DNA from: Gammaproteobacteria bacterium
GTDB lineage: Bacteria; Pseudomonadota; Gammaproteobacteria; Steroidobacterales; Steroidobacteraceae
NCBI GenBank assembly: GCA_025350345.1
Contig: JANXYA010000239.1
Span: forward strand, 1 to 15,296
DNA: 15,296 nucleotides
Direction: 5' to 3'
Below, one piece after another: positions 7,389 to 15,296 of the stretch. The stretch's first letter is position 1. Each line of letters begins with the position of its first letter. Below the pieces are notes generated by a model. That model worked only from the letters and a program-made list of their open reading frames with translations. It searched no databases and was not told the origin of the DNA. The position numbers and the translations under genes are program-made.

Positions 7389-10004
7389 TCACTCCTTGCG
7401 CAGGCGCTTGAGCTCGTACAGCAGTTCCAGTGCGCCGCGCGGGCTGAGCTCATCCGGATTGATCTCCGCCAGGCGCCGTTCCACGGCGGTGGGCGGCGGC
7501 ACCGGCGGTGCCGGCGCGGGAGTGGGGTGCAGCGGCAGCTCACCCTGGCCATTCGCGCCCCGGTGCGGGGTGTGCTGCGCGCCGCCATCGCGGGTGCTCT
7601 CGAGCTGCGCCAGGTAAGCGCGCGCCTGGGCGATGACCTCACGCGGCACGCCGGCGAGCTGCGCGACCGCCAGCCCGAAACTGCGATTGGCCGGCCCCTC
7701 GCGCACCGCGTGCAGGAACACCAGCGCATCGCCGTGCTCGGTCGCATCCAGGTGCACATTGGCGCAACTGTCGAGCTCGAGGCCCAGTGCCGTGAGCTCG
7801 AAATAGTGCGTGGCGAAGAGCGTGAAGGCGCGCAGCTCCGTGGCCAGCTGCCGGGCCACGGCCCAGGCGAGCGACAGGCCGTCGAAGGTGCTGGTGCCGC
7901 GGCCGATCTCGTCCATGAGCACCAGGCTCCGCGCCGTGGCGTTGTGCAGGATATTGGCGGTCTCGGTCATCTCCACCATGAAGGTCGAGCGCCCGCCGGC
8001 GAGGTCATCGCCGGCACCGATCCGTGTGTAGATGCGATCGAGCGGCCCCAGGCGCGCGCGGCGCGCGGGCACGTAGCTTCCCATGTGCGCGAGGATCGCG
8101 ATGAGTGCGACCTGCCGCATGTAGGTGGACTTGCCGCCCATGTTGGGGCCGGTGATCACCAGCATGCGCCGGCGCGCGTGCAGGTCCAGGTCGTTGGGCA
8201 CGAAGGGCGTGGCGCTGAACTGCTCGACCACGGGGTGGCGCGCGCCCTCGAGCTTAAGCAGCGGCTCATCGACCAGCTCGGGCGCGCACCAATCGAGCGT
8301 GACGGCGCGCTCGGCCAGCGCGGCGAGCGCATCGAGCTCGGCGAGCGCCGTGGCGGTGGCCTGCAGTTCGCCCAAGGACTCGATCAGGCGGGCCAGCAAC
8401 TCCTCGTACAACTGTTTCTCGCGCGCCAGGGAGCGCTCGCGGGCGCCGAGCACCTTGTCCTCGAACCCCTTGAGCTCCGGGGTGATGAAGCGCTCGGCGG
8501 ACTTCACCGTCTGGCGCCGCAGGTAATCGGCGGGCACGCGCACGGCCTGGGCGCGGGGAATCTCGATGAAGAACCCCTGCACCCGGTTGAAGCCGAGCTT
8601 CAGGCCCGCCAGTCCGGTGCGCGCCCTCTCGCGCTGCTCGAGCTCGAGCAGGAAATCATCGGTGTGCGTGGCGATGCGGCGCAGCTCGTCGAGCTCGGCA
8701 TCGTAGCCGGGCGCGATCACCTCGCCATCGCGCAGGAATGCGGAGGGTTCGGGCGCGATGGCCGCCACGAGCAGCTCGCGCTCGGCGCCATGATCGGCGC
8801 TGGCCCGGTGGATGGTGGCCAGGAGCGGTGAATCGATGGTGGCCAGCGCGCTGCGCAGGGCCGGGAGCTCGGCCAGCGCCGCGCGCAGCTGGGTCAGGTC
8901 GCGCGGCCGGGCGCTGCGCAGGGCGATGCGCGCGAGGATCCGTTCCAGATCGCCCACCGCGCGCAAGCGGGCCTGGAGCGGGGCGTGGGCGTGCGCCGCG
9001 CCCAGCGCGCCCACGGCGTGATAGCGCTGGCGCAGGGCGGCGCGATTGGTGATGGGACGGCCGAGCCACCGTCGCAGGGCGCGCGCGCCCATGCCCGTGA
9101 CCGTCGTGTCGAGCACGGCGAGGAGCGTTGCGCCCGGGTTGCCGCTGAGGCTCGAATCGAGCTCGAGATTCCGGCGCGTGGCCGCGTCCATCCCCAACGC
9201 GTCGCCCAGTTCCTCGACCTCAAGGGCGCGGATGTGCGGCAGGGCGGTGCGCTGGGTGTCGCGCACATACTGGAGCAGCGCGCCCGCGGCGCCGATCGCG
9301 AGCGGCATCTCATCGGCGCCGAACCCGCGCAGGTCGATCGTGCCGAGCTGGTCGGTGAGCAGGCGCGAGGCGGCCGCGAGCTCAAAATGCCAGGCGGCAC
9401 GCTCCCGGCGCACGGTCGTGTCGGGAACGGGGGGAGCCGCACCCGCCTGGTCCTCGCGCAGCAGCAGCTCGGCGGGCCGCAATCGTTCCAGCTCGGCGGC
9501 GAGCGTGGCCGGCCCGCGGGATTCGAGGATGGTGAAGCGCCCGGAGCTCAGTTCCAGCCACGCGAGGCCAAAGCGCTCCCCGTCGCGCAGCAGCGCGGCG
9601 AGCAGGGTCGCCCGGCCCCGCTCGAGCAGCGCCTCCTCGGTGACCGTGCCAGGGGTGATGACCCGCACCACCTGGCGCTCGATGGGGCCCTTGGACTTGG
9701 CGGGGTCGCCCATCTGCTCGCAGATCGCCACCGACTGGCCGCGCCGCACCAGGCGGGCCAGGTAGGACTCGGCGCTGTGCACCGGAACACCGGCCATCGG
9801 GATCGGCTCGCCCGCCGATTGCCCGCGCGTGGTGAGCGCGATGTCCAGCAGGGCCGCTGCCCGGCGGGCATCCTCGTAGAACAGCTCGTAGAAGTCCCCC
9901 ATGCGGTAGAACAGCAGGATGTCCGGGTGCTGCGCCTTGATGCGCAGGTACTGCTGCATCACGGGCGTGTGCGCGGCGAACACGGGAGCGGGGCTGCTGG
10001 CCAT
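7389..10004 (-). CDS. mutS: DNA mismatch repair ATPase MutS
   Basis: MutS binds mismatches and small loops and recruits MutL. Numbered from the ATG at 10004 (871 aa; E. coli 853), the N-terminal mismatch domain carries the Phe-Tyr-Glu wedge (38-40, in MGDFYELF). The core/clamp region follows. The ATPase domain shows Walker A GPNMGGKST (619-627), STFMVEM (673-679), Walker B VLMDEIGRGT (695-704) and the ATHYFEL stretch (731-737). After it comes a Pro/Ala-rich linker containing QGELPL (820-825), a plausible beta-clamp binding motif. The C-terminal helical tetramerisation segment (about 848-871) resembles that of E. coli. The ATG at 10004 is preferred; an in-frame GTG at 10022 would add six residues. 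Neither has a Shine-Dalgarno sequence. A TATCAT (10019-10014 on this strand) could be a -10 giving a nearly leaderless message, with no good -35. The gene is divergent from pncC and convergent with the propeller gene. Confidence 0.97.
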   Translation of the reverse strand: MASSPAPVFAAHTPVMQQYLRIKAQHPDILLFYRMGDFYELFYEDARRAAALLDIALTTRGQSAGEPIPMAGVPVHSAESYLARLVRRGQSVAICEQMGDPAKSKGPIERQVVRVITPGTVTEEALLERGRATLLAALLRDGERFGLAWLELSSGRFTILESRGPATLAAELERLRPAELLLREDQAGAAPPVPDTTVRRERAAWHFELAAASRLLTDQLGTIDLRGFGADEMPLAIGAAGALLQYVRDTQRTALPHIRALEVEELGDALGMDAATRRNLELDSSLSGNPGATLLAVLDTTVTGMGARALRRWLGRPITNRAALRQRYHAVGALGAAHAHAPLQARLRAVGDLERILARIALRSARPRDLTQLRAALAELPALRSALATIDSPLLATIHRASADHGAERELLVAAIAPEPSAFLRDGEVIAPGYDAELDELRRIATHTDDFLLELEQRERARTGLAGLKLGFNRVQGFFIEIPRAQAVRVPADYLRRQTVKSAERFITPELKGFEDKVLGARERSLAREKQLYEELLARLIESLGELQATATALAELDALAALAERAVTLDWCAPELVDEPLLKLEGARHPVVEQFSATPFVPNDLDLHARRRMLVITGPNMGGKSTYMRQVALIAILAHMGSYVPARRARLGPLDRIYTRIGAGDDLAGGRSTFMVEMTETANILHNATARSLVLMDEIGRGTSTFDGLSLAWAVARQLATELRAFTLFATHYFELTALGLELDSCANVHLDATEHGDALVFLHAVREGPANRSFGLAVAQLAGVPREVIAQARAYLAQLESTRDGGAQHTPHRGANGQGELPLHPTPAPAPPVPPPTAVERRLAEINPDELSPRGALELLYELKRLRKE

Positions 10005-10047
10005 GGGCCGCGAATGATACACAGGGCGCCGCCAAAGTCCGCTGATG

Positions 10048-10078
10048 TTGCAGTGCGGCGGGTGCCTGGGCGTATAGT
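10048..10078 (+). promoter_or_regulatory. Candidate promoter for pncC
   Basis: TTGCAG (10048-10053) and TATAGT (10073-10078) match the sigma-70 -35 and -10 at 3 of 6 and 5 of 6 positions. The spacer is 19 bp, slightly long. Initiation near 10085 would leave a leader of about 33 nt with GGGAG (10108-10112) before the ATG. It lies in the 113-base divergent gap between mutS and pncC. No CTGT-N8-ACAG SOS box is seen in the gap. Confidence 0.45.
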
Positions 10079-10117
10079 TTCCGCCTTGGGGGTTGGGCCC
10101 TGTTGGCGGGAGTCTTC

Positions 10118-10609
10118 ATGAGCACACTGGCTGAGCAGGCCGGCCGAGCACTGCTCGCCGCGAGGCTGCGCGTGAGCACCGCCGAGTCCTGCACCGGTGG
10201 CGGGGTCGCGAGCGCGCTCACCGACGTGCCGGGCAGTTCGAACTGGTTCGAGCGAGGGTATGTCACGTACTCCAACGAGGCCAAGGCGCAGGACCTGGGG
10301 GTGGAGCGGCAGGTCCTCGCCCGGCAGGGCGCCGTCAGCGCGGCGGCCGTTGAGCAGATGGCCGCCGGCGCCCTGCGCGCCAGCGGGGCCGATCTGGCCC
10401 TCGCCGTCAGCGGCGTTGCCGGTCCCGATGGCGGCACGCGCGAGAAGCCGGTGGGGCTGGTGTACTTCGCGGTGCTGCGCCGGGGCGGGCGGGCCGAGGT
10501 CTCGCAGGAACAATTCAGCGGCGATCGCGCCGCGGTGCGCGCTGCGGCCGTCGATAAAGCGCTGCAGCTGATCACCGCCGCCGCGCTGGCCGGACCGGTG
10601 GCGCTTTAG
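10118..10609 (+). CDS. pncC: Nicotinamide-nucleotide amidohydrolase PncC (stand-alone CinA C-terminal domain)
   Basis: PncC hydrolyses nicotinamide mononucleotide to nicotinate mononucleotide and ammonia, recycling NMN released by NAD-dependent DNA ligase and other reactions. The 163-residue product closely matches E. coli PncC (165 aa): TAESCTGG (21-28), GSSNWFERGYVTYSNEAKAQ (39-58), AVSGVAGPDGGT (96-107) and EKPVGLVYFA (109-118). It lacks the N-terminal molybdopterin-binding-like (COG1058) domain of full-length CinA, so competence functions should not be inferred from a cinA label. The ATG at 10118 has GGGAG five bases upstream and is preferred over an in-frame TTG at 10103. Lying 100 bases ahead of recA is the classic proteobacterial arrangement. 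Confidence 0.95.
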   Translation: MSTLAEQAGRALLAARLRVSTAESCTGGGVASALTDVPGSSNWFERGYVTYSNEAKAQDLGVERQVLARQGAVSAAAVEQMAAGALRASGADLALAVSGVAGPDGGTREKPVGLVYFAVLRRGGRAEVSQEQFSGDRAAVRAAAVDKALQLITAAALAGPVAL

Positions 10610-10633
10610 GAGCGCAGCGCGTTTCGGGTGCTA

Positions 10634-10652
10634 GCGGGGAGATTTACCCCGC
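10634..10652 (+). repeat. Perfect 6-bp inverted repeat between pncC and recA
   Basis: GCGGGG and CCCCGC flank the seven-base spacer AGATTTA. It lies 25 bases after the pncC stop and about 20 bases before the recA -10 element. No T-tract follows, so it is not a canonical intrinsic terminator. It could be an attenuating hairpin of a pncC read-through transcript or a protein-binding site over the upstream promoter region. The symmetry is plain in the sequence; the role is open. Confidence 0.6.
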
Positions 10653-10669
10653 GCGCCGCTCGCCCGTTA

Positions 10670-10678
10670 TGGGATAAT
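10670..10678 (+). promoter_or_regulatory. Extended -10 promoter of recA
   Basis: TG-G-GATAAT is an extended -10 (TGn plus a 5-of-6 -10 hexamer). No -35 hexamer stands at 15-19 bp, which is acceptable for this promoter class. Transcription would begin near 10685, leaving about 25 nt of leader with AGAGGA (10694-10699) as the ribosome site. No CTGT-N8-ACAG LexA box or Xanthomonas-type TTAG-N6-TACTA box overlaps it. GGGA and TCCC (10671-10674, 10679-10682) make a short inverted repeat across the -10. Confidence 0.6.
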
Positions 10679-10709
10679 TCCCAGTACCCCCACAGAGGAT
10701 TTCCACGGC

Positions 10710-11735
10710 ATGGAAGACAATCGCAAGAAGGCGCTTGCCGCTGCACTCGGCCAGATCGAGAAGCAGTTCGGCAAGGGTTCGGTCATGCGCCTGGGTGATG
10801 CCCCGGCGATCTGGGACATCGATGCGGTGCCCTCCGGCTCCCTCGGCCTCGACATCGCGCTCGGCTGCGGTGGGCTGCCGCGCGGCCGCGTGGTCGAGAT
10901 CTACGGGCCTGAGTCCTCGGGCAAGACCACGCTCACGCTCGCCTTCGTCGCCGAGGTGCAAAAGAGGGGCGGCACCGCGGCCTTCGTCGATGCCGAGCAC
11001 GCGCTCGACCCGGCCTACGCCGAGAAGCTCGGCGTCAACATCCAGGAACTGCTGGTCTCCCAGCCCGACACCGGCGAGCAGGCGCTCGAGATCACCGACA
11101 TGCTGGTGCGCTCCGGCGGCGTGGACCTGGTGGTCATCGACTCGGTCGCCGCGCTCACCCCGCGCGCCGAGATCGAGGGCGAGATGGGCGATCTGCAGGT
11201 CGGATTGCACGCGCGGCTCATGAGCCAGGCGCTGCGCAAGCTCACCGGCAACATCAAGCGCTCGAATGCCATCGTCATCTTCATCAACCAGATCCGCATG
11301 AAGATCGGCGTCATGTTCGGCTCACCCGAGACCACCACCGGCGGCAATGCGCTCAAGTTCTACGCCTCGGTGCGCCTGGACATCCGCCGGATCGGCGCGA
11401 TCAAGAATGGCGAGGAGGTCGTCGGCAATCAGACCCGCGTCAAGGTGGTCAAGAACAAGGTGGCACCGCCGTTCCGCGAGACCGAATTCGAGATCATGTA
11501 CGGGCAGGGCATCTCGCACGAAGGGGAGCTCATCGAGATCGGTTCGATGCACGGCATCATCGAGAAATCCGGCTCCTGGTACAGCTACAAGGGCGAGCGG
11601 ATCGGCCAGGGCAAGGACAACGCGCGCGTGTTCCTGCAGGCCAACAAGAGCATCGCCAACGATATCGAGGCGCAGATCCGCGCCAAACTCCTGCCCGTCA
11701 AGCTGCGTGCCGAGCCTGAGGAAAAGAGCGCCTAA
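10710..11735 (+). CDS. recA: Recombinase RecA
   Basis: RecA forms ATP-dependent filaments on single-stranded DNA for strand exchange and triggers LexA self-cleavage. The 341 residues (E. coli 353) show the N-terminal helix, Walker A GPESSGKT (66-73), the catalytic Glu in DAEHALDP (94-101), Walker B VVIDS (141-145), loop L1 EIEGEMGD (154-161), and loop L2 from about residue 193 through ETTTGG (207-212). The KxxN-type interface and C-terminal domain follow, ending in a modestly acidic tail (EPEEKSA). No intein is present and all signature residues are intact. AGAGGA (10694-10699) is ten bases before the ATG, a slightly long spacing. The gene is probably driven by the extended -10 promoter and possibly by read-through from pncC. 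recX overlaps its 3' end. Confidence 0.99.
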   Translation: MEDNRKKALAAALGQIEKQFGKGSVMRLGDAPAIWDIDAVPSGSLGLDIALGCGGLPRGRVVEIYGPESSGKTTLTLAFVAEVQKRGGTAAFVDAEHALDPAYAEKLGVNIQELLVSQPDTGEQALEITDMLVRSGGVDLVVIDSVAALTPRAEIEGEMGDLQVGLHARLMSQALRKLTGNIKRSNAIVIFINQIRMKIGVMFGSPETTTGGNALKFYASVRLDIRRIGAIKNGEEVVGNQTRVKVVKNKVAPPFRETEFEIMYGQGISHEGELIEIGSMHGIIEKSGSWYSYKGERIGQGKDNARVFLQANKSIANDIEAQIRAKLLPVKLRAEPEEKSA

Positions 11736-12206
11736 GCGCCTGCCCGCCGCGGAACTGTCGGACGCTGCCGCCGCCGAGGGCCTGGTCGTGGGCTGGCTGG
11801 CGCGCCGCGACTACGCCGGCGGGGAGCTCGCCGCCAAGCTGGCCGAGCGCGGTTTCGCGACACCGGTGATCCAGGCCCTGATCGGGGAGCTGCGCACGCG
11901 GGCGCTGCTCGATGACGAGCGCTACGCCGGACACTTCGTCCAGTATCGCCTCGCGCGCGGCCAGGGGCCGGCGCGCATCCGCGCCGATCTGCGCCAGGCT
12001 GGCCTGAGTGCATCACAGATCGATGCCGCGCTCGCCGCGGTGAGCGACTGGGCCGAGATCGCGCGTCAGGTGCGCCGCCGCCGCTTTGGCGCCAGGGCCC
12101 CGGCGAGCTGGGCCGAGAAAGGGCGGCAGGCGAGATTTTTGCAATACCGTGGCTTTTCCAACGATCATATCCGCTCTGCCCTCGGGCCCGATTGCGATCC
12201 GGATTC

Positions 12207-12210
<4 letters not shown>
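11707..12210 (+). CDS. recX: Regulatory protein RecX
   Basis: RecX caps RecA filaments and inhibits RecA ATPase and coprotease activity. The product is helical and basic, with three-helix repeats typical of the family: WLARRDYAGGELAAKLAERG, then LLDDERYAGHFVQYRLARGQGPARI, and a C-terminal repeat around KGRQARFLQYRGFS. The length of 167 aa from the GTG at 11707 matches E. coli (166). That start lies 29 bases inside recA and has only a weak ribosome site. The next in-frame GTG at 11788 would cut into the first repeat. A non-standard CTG at 11740, just after the recA stop and downstream of GAGGAAAAGAG, cannot be excluded. The 3' end overlaps the alaS start (ATGA), so recA, recX and alaS are likely one transcript and RecX dose follows RecA transcription. 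Confidence 0.88.
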
Positions 12211-14855
<2,645 letters not shown>

Positions 14856-14891
14856 CAATTGTTCCATCCGCAGCGACTAGGCTGCGATTGA

Positions 14892-14898
14892 GAGGTGG
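14892..14898 (+). promoter_or_regulatory. Ribosome binding site fixing the csrA start
   Basis: GAGGTGG lies four bases before the ATG at 14903, in the 47-base gap after alaS. It distinguishes this start from the open frame that continues upstream into the alaS stop region. The leader has no GGA motif, so the direct CsrA self-repression known from E. coli csrA is not evident here. Confidence 0.7.
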
Positions 14899-14902
14899 CA
14901 CC

Positions 14903-15127
14903 ATGCTCATTCTTACCCGGCGAGTCGGCGACAGCCTGAAGATTGGCGATGATGTCTCGGTCACGATCCTGCGCGTGAAGGGCGACCAGGTGCGCCTGGG
15001 GATCGATGCGCCCGACACCATCTCGGTGCTGCGCGAGGAGGTCGTCGAGCGCCTCAAGCAGGAAGCGGCTGCTGCGGCGAGTGGCGAGGAGCCGGAGGCC
15101 ACAGGAGCCGAGGTGATCGGTCACTAG
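14903..15127 (+). CDS. csrA: Carbon storage regulator CsrA/RsmA
   Basis: CsrA is a dimeric RNA-binding protein that binds GGA motifs in leaders to control translation and mRNA stability. The body matches the family closely: MLILTRRVGDSLKIGD (1-16), VKGDQVRLGIDAP (25-37) and LREEV (43-47). Leu4 and Arg44, the RNA-contact residues known from E. coli, are present, while the usual His43 is Leu. The protein is 74 residues against 61 in E. coli because of an Ala/Glu-rich extension after residue 54, a length seen in several other gammaproteobacteria. It sits 47 bases after alaS and before a tRNA-Ser, the conserved order. Transcription may come from alaS read-through; I found no convincing own promoter in the gap. 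Confidence 0.97.
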   Translation: MLILTRRVGDSLKIGDDVSVTILRVKGDQVRLGIDAPDTISVLREEVVERLKQEAAAAASGEEPEATGAEVIGH

Positions 15128-15140
15128 CTGATCCTCTGCC

Positions 15141-15169
15141 TTTACCTGACCGCGACCCATCAGTATCAT
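15141..15169 (+). promoter_or_regulatory. Promoter of tRNA-Ser with GC-rich discriminator
   Basis: TTTACC (15141-15146) and TATCAT (15164-15169) are separated by exactly 17 bp and match the sigma-70 hexamers at 4 of 6 and 5 of 6 positions. The bases between the -10 and the expected start (GGCGCCCC, 15170-15177) form a GC-rich discriminator, a feature of stable-RNA promoters under stringent (ppGpp/DksA) control. Initiation near 15176 would give a leader of about 65 nt to be trimmed from the tRNA precursor. Confidence 0.6.
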
Positions 15170-15240
15170 GGCGCCCCTGCCTGCGCGGGGGGCTTCGATC
15201 ACTTTAAACTGTTGATTCCCTTTGGCTTTCAGGCACCGAC

Positions 15241-15296
15241 GGAGAGATGGCCGAGTGGTCGAAGGCGCACCCCTGCTAAGGGTGTAAGGGTCAAAA
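15241..15296 (+). tRNA. tRNA-Ser (anticodon GCU), 3' part beyond window
   Basis: The first 56 bases of a serine tRNA are present. The acceptor 5' strand GGAGAGA is followed by a D-arm with GAGTGGTCGAAGGC. The anticodon stem CACCC/GGGTG (15268-15272 with 15280-15284) closes the loop CTGCTAA, giving anticodon GCT at 15275-15277, which reads AGC/AGU. The long variable arm of class II tRNAs begins at AAGGGTCAAAA, where the window ends. The T-arm and acceptor 3' strand are not visible. Position after csrA is the conserved gammaproteobacterial location. Confidence 0.95.

Noticed and set aside
10118..10609. Full CinA competence protein
   Set aside because: Only the C-terminal amidohydrolase domain is present and its length equals stand-alone PncC.
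15171..15193. Possible csrA terminator hairpin (GCGCCCC with GGGGGGC)
   Set aside because: The stem needs a G-G mismatch, no T-tract follows, and it overlaps the expected tRNA promoter discriminator and start site.

Overview
This window is a GC-rich bacterial chromosome segment, and its gene order points to a gammaproteobacterium. The block mutS / pncC (cinA-type) / recA / recX / alaS / csrA / tRNA-Ser is a conserved gammaproteobacterial arrangement. recX running directly into alaS resembles Xanthomonadales-like lineages (family knowledge). The AspRS also matches the Pseudomonas-type sequence closely. I cannot name a genus. Nothing in base usage or content suggests a phage, transposon or genomic island.

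Left part (1-3641): the window opens inside clpB, showing the C-terminal half of the disaggregase with its second AAA+ module. Next come a zinc-ribbon FmdB-type protein with a long lysine/alanine/arginine tail, a DUF502 membrane protein whose start codon overlaps the fmdB stop, and a PLP-dependent class III aminotransferase resembling glutamate-1-semialdehyde aminomutase. The aminotransferase is an unusual guest in this neighbourhood.

Middle part (3642-7387): aspS carries features of a non-discriminating enzyme. It is followed, with a 1-nt stop/start overlap, by a small serine hydrolase of the alpha/beta fold. Next is an exported beta-propeller-like protein with many histidine motifs, distantly like selenium-binding protein/methanethiol oxidase. 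This protein converges on mutS with only one base between the two stop codons.

Right part (7388-15296): mutS lies on the minus strand. Rightwards follow pncC, recA (extended -10 promoter, a GC hairpin, no E. coli-type SOS box), recX, alaS, csrA and the 5' part of tRNA-Ser(GCU), which has a good stable-RNA-type promoter. recA-recX-alaS overlap head to tail, so DNA repair and alanyl-tRNA synthesis are probably co-transcribed.

The window is mostly housekeeping: proteostasis, tRNA charging, mismatch and recombinational repair, NAD salvage and post-transcriptional control. I do not see a convincing new multi-gene system. The parts that deserve a second look are the three accessory genes flanking aspS, the FmdB tail with its in-frame 9-bp tandem repeat, and the recA control region. 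No gene-free stretch exceeds about 115 bases.
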